DNA of 64,000 nt, taken from Brachyspira alvinipulli ATCC 51933 (GTDB taxonomy: Bacteria > Spirochaetota > Brachyspiria > Brachyspirales > Brachyspiraceae). Shown here piece by piece: positions 51,869 through 61,911 of this stretch; positions within the stretch are counted from its first letter, which is position 1, and every line of letters begins with the position of its first letter. A model generated the notes under the pieces. The model saw only the letters and a program-made list of their open reading frames with translations, searched no databases and had not been told where the DNA came from. The stretch lies in contig NZ_JADF01000018.1 in assembly GCF_000518245.1 (NCBI RefSeq), positions 1 through 64,000 of the forward strand. Direction: 5' to 3'. A program made the translations under genes and the position numbers.

Positions 51869-54133
51869 ATGGCTAATAAATATAATCTTGCTGAACAAGA
51901 AAACATACTTGAAAGTGGTAATGAATTAGCAGCCATTGCAGCCGCTCAAATCAATTATCACGTTATGGGTTATTACCCAATCACTCCTTCTACTCAAATT
52001 GCTGAGTATTTGGATGAAATGAAAGCTAATGGAAGACACACTGTTTGCATGATCCCTGGTGATGGTGAGCATGGTGCTGCTGGTATCTGTTATGGTGCTA
52101 CTACTGCCGGCGGTAGAGTATTCAATGCTACTTCTGCTAACGGTCTTCTTTTTGCTATGGAACAGTTACCAGTTCAAGCTGGAACAAGATTCCCTATGGT
52201 ATTAAACGTTGTAAACAGAACTGTTTCTGGTCCATTAGATATTAAATGTGACCAATCTGATATAATGATGGCTCTTAACACTGGTTGGATTATCATTATG
52301 GCTCATACAACTCAGATGGTTTATGACTTCAATATCTTTGCTTTGAAGATCGCTGAAAGAGCTAAACTTCCTATCATAGTTTCTTCTGACGGATTCTTCA
52401 CTTCTCACCAAAAGAAAAAAATTCACTTATTCAAAAATGATAAGGATGTTCAAGACTTCTTAGGTAAATATACTCCTGAAGTTACTTCTGTTGAACCAGG
52501 AAAAAATCCTGTTACAATTGGACCTTACATGAATGAAGATGAATTAACAGGAAGTAAATTACAGCTTTCTCAGGCTTTAGAAGATGCTCGTTCTATTATT
52601 ACTGAAGTATTTGAAGAGTTTGCTTCTCTTTCTGGAAGACAATATCATCCAATAGAAACTCATAAAATGGAAGATGCTGAAGTTGCTTTAATGCTTTGCG
52701 GTTCTTCTTATGAAACTGGTACTTTGGCTGTTGATGAAATGAGAAAAGCTAATCCTAATCTTAAAATAGGTGCATTTGCTATTACTCAGATTCGTCCTTT
52801 CCCAGAAAAAGAATTACAAAAATTACTTGCTAATGTTAAAGTAGTTGTAGTAGGTGACAGACAGGATACTTACTCTGGTATGGGTGGTAATATGTCTACT
52901 GAAATCAGAGCTGCTCTTAAAAATGATCCTAACAACAAATCTGCTGTTATAAGTAGAGTTTATGGTCTTGGCGGTACTGAATTTACTCTTGAAAAAGCTA
53001 AAGAATTATTTGAATTAGGCTTAAAAGAATTAGCTTCTGCTGGTTCTGTTGAAAAACATTCTTATTTAGAACAATATATGGGTGATCCTAATGTAACAAT
53101 GAAACCTATACATGAGCCTCTTACTTTAGAGAGCCAAAAATCAGGTATTACTGTTACTATGAATGAACAAACTCATAAACTTGAAGTTAAAGTTCCACCT
53201 CTTAGAGAGTTAACAGGTAAAGCTTATCGTTATGCTCAAGGTCATGGTGCTTGTAACGGTTGTGGTATCTTCTCTGGTATCAATACTTTCATGAAAGGTA
53301 TAGAAGGAGAGGTTGTTCTTTTAGTACATACTGGTTGTTCTATGGTTGTTACTACAGGTTATCCTTTCAGTTCTTATAGAACTACTTATGTTCACAACTT
53401 GTTCCAAAATGGTGCTGCTACACTTTCTGGTATTGTAGAAATGTATCATGAAAGAAAACGCAGAGGTGAAATACAAGGACCAGAAGATCCTACTTTCATA
53501 ATGGTTACTGGTGACGGTGGACATGATATAGGTATGGGACCTTCTATCGGTGCTGCTATCAGAAATCACAAAATGATTATATTAGAATATGATAATGAAG
53601 GATACATGAACACTGGTAACCAATTATCATTCTCTACTCCATTAGGACATAGAACTTCTACTTCTAACGTTGGTAAAGCTGAAGTTGGTAAGCAGTTCAA
53701 CCACAAAGATGTTGCTCAAATCTTTGCTGGATGTCATGTACCTTATGTAGCTACTGGTTGTGAGGCTTATCCTTTAGATTTAGTTAAAAAGGCTGCTAAA
53801 GCTCAATGGTATGCTAATCATCATGGTACTGCTTTTGTTAAGCTTCTTATCACTTGTCCATTAAACTGGAAAACTCCAGATGATATGGGTAAAGATATTA
53901 TCAAAGCTGCTGTTGATTGCTGCTTCTTCCCATTATATGAAATTGAACATGGTGTAACTACTATCACTAATATGATAGCTGATGATAAAAAACAACCTGT
54001 AACTGAATGGTTGAAAATGATGGGTAAAACTAAACACCTTCTTAAACATCAAGATATACTTGATGCATTCCAAAAAGAAGTTGACAGAAGATGGACTCGC
54101 TTAAAAGCTATGCATGAAAGTCCTGTTCTATAA
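51869..54133 (+). CDS. 2-oxoacid:ferredoxin oxidoreductase, alpha-beta fusion
   Basis: A 754-residue subunit. The alpha part has the substrate-side MGYYPITPSTQIAEYLDEMK and a transketolase-C-like domain (LKIGAFAITQIRPFPEKEL). The beta part (from about residue 450) has the cluster cysteines (HGACNGCGIF, HTGCS) and the thiamine-diphosphate motif MVTGDGGHDIGMG to LEYDNEGYMNTGNQ. It probably converts pyruvate to acetyl-CoA, the central anaerobic step; another 2-oxoacid is possible. Codons here use C-ending forms (ATC, AAC, TTC) more than neighbouring genes, a sign of high expression. Confidence 0.85.
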   Translation: MANKYNLAEQENILESGNELAAIAAAQINYHVMGYYPITPSTQIAEYLDEMKANGRHTVCMIPGDGEHGAAGICYGATTAGGRVFNATSANGLLFAMEQLPVQAGTRFPMVLNVVNRTVSGPLDIKCDQSDIMMALNTGWIIIMAHTTQMVYDFNIFALKIAERAKLPIIVSSDGFFTSHQKKKIHLFKNDKDVQDFLGKYTPEVTSVEPGKNPVTIGPYMNEDELTGSKLQLSQALEDARSIITEVFEEFASLSGRQYHPIETHKMEDAEVALMLCGSSYETGTLAVDEMRKANPNLKIGAFAITQIRPFPEKELQKLLANVKVVVVGDRQDTYSGMGGNMSTEIRAALKNDPNNKSAVISRVYGLGGTEFTLEKAKELFELGLKELASAGSVEKHSYLEQYMGDPNVTMKPIHEPLTLESQKSGITVTMNEQTHKLEVKVPPLRELTGKAYRYAQGHGACNGCGIFSGINTFMKGIEGEVVLLVHTGCSMVVTTGYPFSSYRTTYVHNLFQNGAATLSGIVEMYHERKRRGEIQGPEDPTFIMVTGDGGHDIGMGPSIGAAIRNHKMIILEYDNEGYMNTGNQLSFSTPLGHRTSTSNVGKAEVGKQFNHKDVAQIFAGCHVPYVATGCEAYPLDLVKKAAKAQWYANHHGTAFVKLLITCPLNWKTPDDMGKDIIKAAVDCCFFPLYEIEHGVTTITNMIADDKKQPVTEWLKMMGKTKHLLKHQDILDAFQKEVDRRWTRLKAMHESPVL

Positions 54134-54166
54134 TTAGTTAAAGCTAATAATTAGAATATAAATAAA

Positions 54167-54206
54167 AACGGCTGCTTGCTCTTTTGGTAGGCGGCCGTTA
54201 TTTTTT
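54167..54206 (+). terminator. Terminator of the oxidoreductase operon
   Basis: AACGGC-TGC (54167-54175) pairs with GC-GGCCGTT (54191-54199) with one mismatch, then ATTTTTT. Confidence 0.8.
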
Positions 54207-54500
54207 GAATTCGGAAATTATTATGCTTTAATATCATTTCAATAGCTATAATACTATTTGGTTTTTTCATTTTTATATTTGTTTTAATATTAAATACTAT
54301 ACTAGCTTTTTGTTATATATTATATTGTTTTATTGGTGTTACTTTTTATTTATTTGCAAGAATTTAAATTATAAAATATCTGCTGTTTTTAATAAAAAAT
54401 AATATCTATATCTCTTAAACAAATCTTCATAAAATAATATTGATTTTTTTATTTTGCTATATTATAATAACGCGAATTATTTGATTATTGAGGTAATAAA
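54207..54500. other. AT-rich spacer
   Basis: No ORF, repeat or RNA recognised in this 294-base stretch. Confidence 0.5.
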
Positions 54501-55136
54501 ATGAAAGTTATTATATTTGGGGCATCTGGTGCTATAGGAAAATTGGCTTTAAAATATGCCTTATTAAAAGGATACGATGTTACTGCTTATGTACGTAATT
54601 CAAATAAAATAAATATTCAAAATGATAAACTTCATATAATAGAGGGGGAAATATCTGATTATGATGCTGTGGAAAAAGCAGTAAGAGGTAATGATGCTGT
54701 TGTATGGTGTGTGGGCGTTAAGATGAAAAATAAATATCCTGTTATGGAATCTTTAGAAGGGCATAAAATTTTATTGAAGGCTATGAATTCTTGTGGTGTT
54801 AAGAGGTTAATTGATTGGGCAACTCCAAGTGTAACATTTCATAAAGATAAAAAGTCGTTTATTACAGTTGTTCCTAGTATTATTGCGGGAATAGCATTGA
54901 AACAGTCCAAAAAAGAAATGATTGCTATAGGAGAATTGATAAGACTTTCATCATTAGAGTGGACTTTGGTAAGATTTATAGCTCCTACTAATTCAAACTT
55001 TACAGGAAAAATTAAGGTGAGCTTTGGAGATGTAAAAATAAAATTTTCTATTTCAAGAGATGATATAGCATATTTTATGATAGAGCAAATAGAAAGTAAA
55101 GAATATATAAATTCAATGCCTATAATTGGAAGTTAA
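54501..55136 (+). CDS. NAD(P)-binding (NmrA/SDR-like) protein
   Basis: A 211-residue Rossmann protein. The dinucleotide loop VIIFGASGAIGKLALKYALL is at the start, followed by VTAYVRNSNKINIQ and DAVVWCVGVKMKNKYPVME. It lacks a clear YxxxK catalytic pair, so it is probably of the atypical NAD(P)H-binding group used as a reductase or redox sensor. Substrate unknown. A ribosome site (GAGG) precedes it. Confidence 0.7.
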   Translation: MKVIIFGASGAIGKLALKYALLKGYDVTAYVRNSNKINIQNDKLHIIEGEISDYDAVEKAVRGNDAVVWCVGVKMKNKYPVMESLEGHKILLKAMNSCGVKRLIDWATPSVTFHKDKKSFITVVPSIIAGIALKQSKKEMIAIGELIRLSSLEWTLVRFIAPTNSNFTGKIKVSFGDVKIKFSISRDDIAYFMIEQIESKEYINSMPIIGS

Positions 55137-55471
55137 AATTTACAGCTTTATAATATTAGTTTTTCGCATCTTTAATTATGTAATAAAATATTTTTCATAA
55201 ACTTAACTATATTAAAATACAAATGCAATTTATATTTAATAGTGTTGAATGGTAAATATAGATATAAATAAGTAGCTATTTCTAGTATATATAATAATTT
55301 TAGTAAATATTATGATGAATTAATATATCATTCAATATTCAAAGATAAAGAATAAATATTAAGGAGATAGTTGTAGAAAAATAAAATGTTAGATTATATA
55401 AATTCAAAAATCATTATTGAATTATTAAATAATTTTGTTAACATATAGACATTGTTTTTAAGGATTTTTAT
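55137..55471. other. AT-rich spacer
   Basis: About 335 bases with no supported gene. An AAGGAG at 55361-55366 is followed by stop codons in all frames before a usable start, so it does not mark a gene. Confidence 0.45.
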
Positions 55472-56698
55472 ATGAAAGCTTATGAGAGATTTATAAAGTA
55501 CACATCTTTTAATACTGCTTCAAACAGCAAAAATGAGAATCAAACACCAAGTACAGAAGGACAAAGGGTATTTGCTGAATATTTAGTCAATGAATTAAAA
55601 ATAATGGGTATTGATAATGCTTATGTTGATGATAAATCTTTTGTATATGCTTCTATACCTGCATCCAAAGGAAAAGAGGATAAGCCTAAATTAGGATTCA
55701 TTGCTCATTTAGATACTAATGAAGAGGCACCTGGAGAAAATATAAAGACTAATATTATCAAAAATTATGACGGTAAAGACATTGTTTTAAATAAAGAAAA
55801 AAATATTATTTTAAGCAGCAGGGAATTTGATAATTTAAATAAATATATAGGCAATGATTTAATAGTAACAGATGGAACAACACTTTTAGGTGCTGATGAC
55901 AAAGCTGGTATTGCAGAAATTATGACTATGGCTGAAATTTTAATGAATGATAAAAGTATAGAGCATGGAGAAATAAAAATAGCTTTTACTCCAGATGAGG
56001 AAATAGGAGAGGGTATTGAATATTTTGATATTGAAAAGTTTAATGTAGATTTTGCTTATACTATAGACGGCGGAGAGATTGGAGAAATAGAGTATGAGAA
56101 TTTTAATGCTGCTTCTTGTAAAATAACAGTTAATGGTTTTAATGTTCACCCTGGATATTCTAAAAATAAAATGAGGAATGCTATTTTATTTGCAATGGAA
56201 TTTAACACTATGCTTCCAGCAGAACAAAAACCTCAATATACAGAAAAGTATGAAGGTTTTTATCATTTATCACATATAGAAGGTACTGAAGAAAAATCAG
56301 AGCTTCAATATATTATAAGAGATCATGATTTAGAGAAGTTCAATAATAAAAAAGAATTCATAAAAGATATTTGCAGTTTTTTAAATAAGAAATATGGTGA
56401 CAATACATTTATTTGTGATATAAAAGATAGTTACTTTAATATGAAAGAGAAAATACTTCCTCATATGCATTTAATAGATAATGCTAAAAAGGCTTTTAAT
56501 GAATGCGGTATAAAAGATAAGATTAAACCTATTAGAGGAGGTACGGATGGGGCTAGATTATCTTTTAGAGGATTGCCTTGTCCGAATTTATCAGCTGGAG
56601 GAGAAAATTTTCACAGCAGATTTGAGTACATTCCTATTCAGTCTTTAGAGAAAATGATAGATGTAATATTAAAAATAATTAATATATATTCTAATTAA
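55472..56698 (+). CDS. pepT: Peptidase T (tripeptide aminopeptidase)
   Basis: A 408-residue M20B zinc peptidase of normal length. Metal ligands and catalytic residues lie in LGFIAHLDTNEEAP, TTLLGADDKAGIAEIM, FTPDEEIGEGIEYF, FAYTIDGGEIGEIE and the C-terminal SAGGENFHSRFEYIPI. It trims the N-terminal residue from tripeptides in the cytoplasm. The gene stands alone. Confidence 0.9.
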   Translation: MKAYERFIKYTSFNTASNSKNENQTPSTEGQRVFAEYLVNELKIMGIDNAYVDDKSFVYASIPASKGKEDKPKLGFIAHLDTNEEAPGENIKTNIIKNYDGKDIVLNKEKNIILSSREFDNLNKYIGNDLIVTDGTTLLGADDKAGIAEIMTMAEILMNDKSIEHGEIKIAFTPDEEIGEGIEYFDIEKFNVDFAYTIDGGEIGEIEYENFNAASCKITVNGFNVHPGYSKNKMRNAILFAMEFNTMLPAEQKPQYTEKYEGFYHLSHIEGTEEKSELQYIIRDHDLEKFNNKKEFIKDICSFLNKKYGDNTFICDIKDSYFNMKEKILPHMHLIDNAKKAFNECGIKDKIKPIRGGTDGARLSFRGLPCPNLSAGGENFHSRFEYIPIQSLEKMIDVILKIINIYSN

Positions 56699-57073
56699 AT
56701 TAAAAATCTAATGATAACTTTTTATATTATTCGATAAAAAATAATGAGGTGTGTATTAAGTTTTAAAATTTACTTACATTTGCCCACCCTTTAGACTTTT
56801 TAATTTATTCTGTAATTTTTGAATTATTTTTCTTTTTTTATTTCAAACATTCATTTTAGCTGCCCGCCCAAGATTTATTTAAATTTTAGGCGTATACATC
56901 CGCACGGATAATGAATATAAAAAATATATACTTAAATAAAAATTATAGTGCAGCTTATATTGAAAATTTAATTTACTGTGCGTTAAAGAGCCTTTATTTA
57001 TAATACTATCAATTTTTTCAAAACTATATTATATTAGAATGCATTAAAATATTTTAAAGGAAGTTAATAATAT
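56699..57073. other. Spacer with a degenerate dispersed repeat
   Basis: Contains GC-rich islands typical of the dispersed repeat: TTGCCCACCCTTTAG, TGCCCGCCCAAG, GTATACATCCGCACGG and TGTGCGTTAAAGAG. Related islands occur at 60040-60180 and 62350-62475. No gene is seen. Confidence 0.5.
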
Positions 57074-58480
57074 ATGGGATTTTATGTTGTAATTAATATC
57101 ATTGTACTTATTGCTTTAATTGCAGTATTGTACGTAATGCAGAAAAAGCACATTAATTTTACTTATAGAGTATTAGGTGCTTTGATTCTAGGTTTGGTTT
57201 TAGGCTTCATACTTAGAACAGTTTATGCTGATAATATGGAAATAGTAAATCAAACTATAATTTGGTATAATGTTGTTGGAAATGGTTATGTAAGATTATT
57301 GCAGATGCTGGTTATGCCTTTAATATTTGTTTCTATAACTATGGCGCTTCTTAATATAAAAGGTGAAAGCAATGTTGGTAAGATGACTATTATAATTATT
57401 GCTGTACTTATGATTACAACTGCAATATCAGCATTGGTTGGATTTTTAATTGCTAAAGGATTTGGTTTAGATGCATCAAAACTTCAGTCTATAGTAGGGG
57501 ATATATCTCAAGGGGCATCTAATTATGAGGGAAGATTAGAAGAGTTTTCATCAAGACCTGTTCCTCAGCAATTATTAGAAATTATACCTACAAATCCATT
57601 TGCTGCTTTAGCAGGTATGGGAGATTCTCCTACACTTTCGGTTGTATTTTTTGCTGCTGTGGTTGGTTCTTGTGCTTTAGGTTTAAGAAAGAAAAAGGCA
57701 GATGTTTTTGAGTTTTTTGTAAAAATTATGCAGACTATACATGATGTTGTAATGAAGATAGTTGCTTTTGTTATGAGATTAACTCCTTTTGGTGTATTGG
57801 CTTTAATGGCTAAATTTATGGCTTCAAGTGATTTGAATGCATTTGCCCAATTAGGACAATTTTTGATAGCTTCTTATATTGCTATTTTAATAATGCTTAT
57901 AGTTCATAGTATTATACTTATAATATTTGGCTACAATCCCATAAAATATTATTCAAAAGCATTTGCTACCTTGATATTTGCATTTTCTTCAAGAACAAGT
58001 GTAGGAACTTTGCCATTAACTGTATCTACATTAAAGGATAAAATGGGTATATCTGAAGGTGTTTCAAATCTATCTGCTTCGCTTGCTGTTACAATAGGAC
58101 AGAATGGATGTGCAGGTATTTATCCTGCTATGGTTATAGCTATGATTGCACCTACTTTAGGAATAAATCCTATTGAGCCTGCATTTTTAATAAAGGCTAT
58201 AGTTATAATTGCTATAGGAAGTTTCGGTATTGCCGGAGTGGGCGGAGGTGCTACTAATGCAGCTTTAATAACTCTCTCTGCTTTAGGTTTTCCTGTGGGA
58301 TTGGTTGCTGTGCTTCTTGGAATAGAGCCTCTTATTGATATGGGAAGAACTATGCTTAATGTTAATGACGGTATGGTTACCGCTGCCGTTACTGGTAAGA
58401 TTTGCAAAGAAACAGATATGGATAAATTTAATTCCGACTATATAGACGATTCATCTGATAAAAATAAAGAAAGTATTTAA
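57074..58480 (+). CDS. Dicarboxylate/amino acid:cation symporter (TcyP-like)
   Basis: A 468-residue DAACS transporter with eight or so membrane segments and the re-entrant hairpins. The core motif appears as AFSSRTSVGTLPLTVSTLKD, followed by TIGQNGCAGIYPAMVIAMIA and GFPVGLVAVLLGIEPLIDMG (the Asp binding site). The long form with an extra N-terminal helix and the SSR-x-S motif fits the cystine symporter branch (TcyP/YdjN) better than glutamate/aspartate carriers. Substrate remains inferred. Confidence 0.8.
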   Translation: MGFYVVINIIVLIALIAVLYVMQKKHINFTYRVLGALILGLVLGFILRTVYADNMEIVNQTIIWYNVVGNGYVRLLQMLVMPLIFVSITMALLNIKGESNVGKMTIIIIAVLMITTAISALVGFLIAKGFGLDASKLQSIVGDISQGASNYEGRLEEFSSRPVPQQLLEIIPTNPFAALAGMGDSPTLSVVFFAAVVGSCALGLRKKKADVFEFFVKIMQTIHDVVMKIVAFVMRLTPFGVLALMAKFMASSDLNAFAQLGQFLIASYIAILIMLIVHSIILIIFGYNPIKYYSKAFATLIFAFSSRTSVGTLPLTVSTLKDKMGISEGVSNLSASLAVTIGQNGCAGIYPAMVIAMIAPTLGINPIEPAFLIKAIVIIAIGSFGIAGVGGGATNAALITLSALGFPVGLVAVLLGIEPLIDMGRTMLNVNDGMVTAAVTGKICKETDMDKFNSDYIDDSSDKNKESI

Positions 58481-58630
58481 TAAGTTATAATTACTTGCTG
58501 TGTAGTTATATTATGCAGCAAGTATATTTAATCTCTTAATAAATAATATTGACAAGCTATCTTTTATAAAATCATAATATTTTTTTATATCTTCAAGCAT
58601 AAAAAATCCTAATTACTTTTTATAAAATAA
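58481..58630. other. Short spacer with a hairpin after the symporter
   Basis: TACTTGCTG and the later CAGCAAGTA around a short loop (about 58491-58523) form a perfect stem followed by TATTTAAT, a possible terminator. Confidence 0.6.
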
Positions 58631-58954
58631 ACTGAGTTAAGACCTCTTTATGAAGATGATTTTCAATTTGAAGTTATTAAAAATAGAGAGGAGCTAGAAG
58701 ATCATATATATGATTTAGATGATGATGAAAAAATTAGAATAAGAAATGCTGTAGAAAATGAATTAAGAGATTCTAAAAGCATTATATTTTATACTTCCGA
58801 GAGTGCAGGCGATGTTTATTCAAGCACAGAAGATTTTTTAGTTTATTTGCTTAATGAGATATTATATCAAAAATTATTAGCAAATAGTGAAAGAAAAAGA
58901 TTATCATCGCATTTTATGGAGCTTGAAATAAGTATAAAAAAATGCTTATATTAA
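58631..58954 (+). pseudogene. 5'-truncated gene remnant
   Basis: A 107-codon frame with no start codon. The codon before it is a stop, and the first Met is near the end. The translation (ELRPLYEDDFQFEVIKNREE, LEDHIYDLDDDEKIRIRNAV, TSESAGDVYSSTEDFLVYLL) has ordinary coding composition. It appears to have lost its 5' part, perhaps by deletion. I do not recognise the family. Confidence 0.55.
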
Positions 58955-59013
58955 TTTGGACTAAATAAATTTATTTGCTATACATTTTAAGATAATAATT
59001 TTTACGGGGGTTT

Positions 59014-59680
59014 TTGAAAATTATGAAAAAGGTTTATATTTTATTATTTTTAAGTTTTATTTTTATATCATGTTACAGACCTAATAAGTCATATTTTGAT
59101 ATTGTATCATCTAATAAAGAAAATAATAATATAAAAGTTGTTGTTGAAGCTAAAAAGTCGGGAAGAGAATCTGAGAATATATTTTTAGTTACTCAATTTT
59201 TGAATAATGATGATGTTATAGTTAATACTTCTATGTCGCAGATTGGTCCTATGATGTTTGATGCGGGTAAATATGAATTTAATGTTCCATTTCCTACTAA
59301 TTCATTTACGAAATATACAAACTTTATAGAAGAGATTGAACAGGAAAGAGCTCAGAGGGTTGCTAATAGCGGCGGATTTGGAAGCAGCTTCTTTTACTTA
59401 TATGATGCTTATGAATTTGATGGATAACAGAAGACCTGTATAATTATGATGATTACGGCAGCAGAAGAACAATTAATAGAGATTACTATGATGATAGATA
59501 TACAACCAGAAGACGTACAGAAGGCGGTTTATTCAGCGGATTTGGAAACTCTTCTAATAAAACAACTTTAGGTGATAAAATACATCAACTAAAAGACGTA
59601 CATTATTCAAACAAAGCTCAGGAAGTTCTACAAGAAAAAAATCAACTTTCAGACGCTCTTCAACTAGAAGAAGAAGATAA
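59014..59680 (+). pseudogene. Lipoprotein gene broken by frameshifts
   Basis: The first part (59014-59427, 137 residues) has a signal and lipobox (LSFIFISC) and ends YLYDAYEFDG. The coding character continues after the stop in a second frame (ITEDLYNYDDYGSRRTINRD, RRRTEGGLFSGFGNSSNKTT) and then in a third frame (NTSTKRRTLFKQSSGSSTRK, then KSTFRRSSTRRRR, stop 59678). The second shift lies in the A-run near 59576-59580, where one more A would restore the frame. The intact protein would have a long Ser/Arg-rich tail. The function is unknown. Confidence 0.6.
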
Positions 59681-60377
59681 TTAGATTTTAAATCTAATAA
59701 GCATTAGGGCGGGTATGCTTTTTTTATTAAGTTAAAAATAAATATGAAGTTATAATTTTTTATTACGGCATAAAATTTTGATGGGCGGGGTATGTAATTA
59801 AGTCATCGAGTTTATTTATATTTTTCCATTCCATTATTTTTATTGTTTCAAATTTTTTAAATTTGCAACACATTAAAGAAAATTAAAAATATAGTTTTTT
59901 ATCAACTTTTCCCATGGCAAAAGTTGCAAAAACATGTATTTATAAATCAAAGCTGTATATTAAATTCATACTTTAGCTAATTTACTAAAATTAAAATAAT
60001 AAGTTTAAAGTGAAATTTATTTTTAAACAGAAACTTCAGCACCAATACCAGTACTTTTTAAATTTGAGGTATACACAAGCCGCACGTTTAACCAAATTCA
60101 AAATATAAGTAAATTAATAGTTATAATTTGTATAATAAATAAAGTACCGTTTGGTGTGCGTTAAAGAGGTTTTAAATCTAATAGGCACGGGCTGGTACGG
60201 TTTTACTTATTGAATTTAAAAGAAAAATTTATTTACACTTTCCCACCCATTTTTCTTATTGCTTTTATCAGTCATTTCTGTTTCTAACTTTTTTAATGTT
60301 TTGAAATTTATATTTTATAAACCGCATTTAAACAAAAATATATAACAATTTTTAAAATGTTATTTATATAAAATAAT
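59681..60377. repeat. Repeat-rich spacer, left copy of the Vsp-flanking repeat
   Basis: Bases 59703-59955 resemble 61912-62212 over most of their length. Shared parts include a GGGCGG-GTATGCTTTTTTTATT start, TTTTGATGGGCGGGGTATGT, and the hairpin CAACTTTT (59903-59910) / AAAAGTTG (59919-59926). A further degenerate unit lies at 60000-60310 (CCGCACGTTT, GGTGTGCGTTAAAGAGG, TTTCCCACCCATTTT). No gene is seen. Confidence 0.7.
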
Positions 60378-60378
60378 A

Positions 60379-60410
60379 GGGTTCATTTAATTTTAAGAGT
60401 AAATGAACCC
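60379..60410 (-). terminator. Terminator of the Vsp gene
   Basis: GGGTTCATTTA (60379-60389) / TAAATGAACCC (60400-60410), a perfect 11-base stem. On the minus strand it is followed by TATTATTTTAT. Confidence 0.85.
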
Positions 60411-60446
60411 ATATTATTTTTTAATTAATAATTATTGAGCGGTATT

Positions 60447-61628
60447 TCAATTTAATGAAGGTAAGTACCAAGTTATACCAGTAGTAGTTTCAAATAATAC
60501 TGGAGATAAGTCAGTATTAGCTAATTTATTATCTCTTCCAGTAACATTACCATTAACATCCATCTCAAAGTACCATTCTAAGTCTTGAACTGGAGTTACA
60601 TACATTTCAGCATAAGCTCCCCAGTTTAATGCATGAGTTGTTTCTTGACCTTGATCTTTACGTTTAGAAGATGCTACAGCATAACCTAATGAAGGTTCAA
60701 AATAGAAAGAAATTATATCGCTTGAAGCTGCTAAAGATAATACAGGTTTAACAAATACGCGGAATGGGCTTACATCATATATATCTGATTGTTTTTGATT
60801 AACTCCTACAGCTACACCATCAAGATTATTATATGAATTTGCTACTGTTATGAAGCTTCTTGATAATTCGCCTTTTAGAGCTTGGTTATAATCTATTCTA
60901 ATAAAAGGATTAACAGTAACGTTTCCTATTTGTGTTCTTAAGAAGTATAATCTTAACTGTAAACCGAATTCTTCAGAAACCACTTTTGAGTTTGTTACAT
61001 TTTCCCAAGTATTATTTTTGTAAGAAGCATATACTCTGATTTGATTGAAAGCATCTATGCCTGTATAATATCTCAATTCTATATTGTTGAAGCCTACACC
61101 TGTATATTTTACACCATCAGAAACTGAACCATTGTTGTAATTACCTTTATCGCTTACAGCAACTTGTATAGGAACTGCTAATCTTAAATTGTTATTTAAG
61201 GCATTAAGAACTAATGTAGGAGTATGTACTTGTATAAATCTGTTTATATAAGTGAAGTTGTAACCAACACCAACACCGATCATGTCAGAAGTATAAGCTA
61301 TACCAGCAGATACTGTAGGGTTGAAAGAACTAGCTTCATTATTTACAGGGCTATTACCACCAGTAGTAGCATTAGCCTGATTATAACTAAAGATATTACC
61401 CATCCAGCCATTATCAGCCATAACACCGAAAGTACCCTTGATTGTGCCGTTGCCTAAAACGAAGCCTAATTGATCCATTCTCGCTCTGAATTGATTGCCA
61501 TGTGTAAGAAAATCAATCCAGTCATCACCGTCTACACCGTACATACCAAATGCTGAAACTGATGTTATTAATAAAGAACCTATTACAGCAGCTAGGAACT
61601 TTACTTTTTTGCTAACTTTTTCTATCAT
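60447..61628 (-). CDS. Variable surface protein (Vsp/VspH family)
   Basis: A 393-residue outer-membrane protein. The signal peptide (VKFLAAVIGSLLITSVSA) is followed by the family's hallmark N-terminus FGMYGVDGDDWIDFLTHGNQ and FRARMDQLGFVLGNGTIKGT. The rest alternates beta strands and ends in GITWYLPSLN, as in a barrel. Vsp proteins are the abundant 39-kDa-type surface antigens of Brachyspira, encoded by several paralogous genes. AGGAG precedes ATG 61628. Upstream lie a strong hairpin and a 19-base homopolymer; long direct repeats flank the gene. Confidence 0.9.
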   Translation of the reverse strand: MIEKVSKKVKFLAAVIGSLLITSVSAFGMYGVDGDDWIDFLTHGNQFRARMDQLGFVLGNGTIKGTFGVMADNGWMGNIFSYNQANATTGGNSPVNNEASSFNPTVSAGIAYTSDMIGVGVGYNFTYINRFIQVHTPTLVLNALNNNLRLAVPIQVAVSDKGNYNNGSVSDGVKYTGVGFNNIELRYYTGIDAFNQIRVYASYKNNTWENVTNSKVVSEEFGLQLRLYFLRTQIGNVTVNPFIRIDYNQALKGELSRSFITVANSYNNLDGVAVGVNQKQSDIYDVSPFRVFVKPVLSLAASSDIISFYFEPSLGYAVASSKRKDQGQETTHALNWGAYAEMYVTPVQDLEWYFEMDVNGNVTGRDNKLANTDLSPVLFETTTGITWYLPSLN

Positions 61629-61694
61629 AAAGTTATCTCCTAAATATTTTTTATACTATTACTCATTTCTGAGTATCAGCATCAAATAATAGTA

Positions 61695-61717
61695 CCGGAC
61701 AAGATTGCTTTGTCCGG
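61695..61717 (-). promoter_or_regulatory. Hairpin in the Vsp leader
   Basis: CCGGACAA (61695-61702) / TTGTCCGG (61710-61717), a perfect 8-base GC-rich stem 67 to 89 bases upstream of the Vsp ATG, without a T-run on either side. It could stabilise an abundant mRNA at its 5' end. Confidence 0.55.
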
Positions 61718-61751
61718 CATTGAAAAAAGTTTTATTAACTACAAGTATTGT

Positions 61752-61770
61752 AAAAAAAAAAAAAAAAAAA
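61752..61770. repeat. Poly(A) tract of 19 bases (poly-T on the Vsp strand)
   Basis: Nineteen consecutive A on the plus strand, 124 to 142 bases upstream of the Vsp ATG, outside any supported gene. Such tracts change length at high frequency. Confidence 0.95.
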
Positions 61771-61911
61771 CAATATGAAAATATCATTTTTTGCTGCAAA
61801 ATATATAAATTTTTACTAATTTTATCTATATCAAAAATCACTGTTTTTATTTAGTGTGTATCTTTATATATATTTAAGGTTATTTTATAATTTTTATATT
61901 TAATTACAGCT

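Noticed and set aside
55387-55449. 20-codon ORF before pepT
   Set aside because: No ribosome site at a usable distance and no conserved look.
61659-61841. Minus-strand frame through the poly(A) tract
   Set aside because: Its Phe run comes from the homopolymer and it overlaps the Vsp leader; not a gene.
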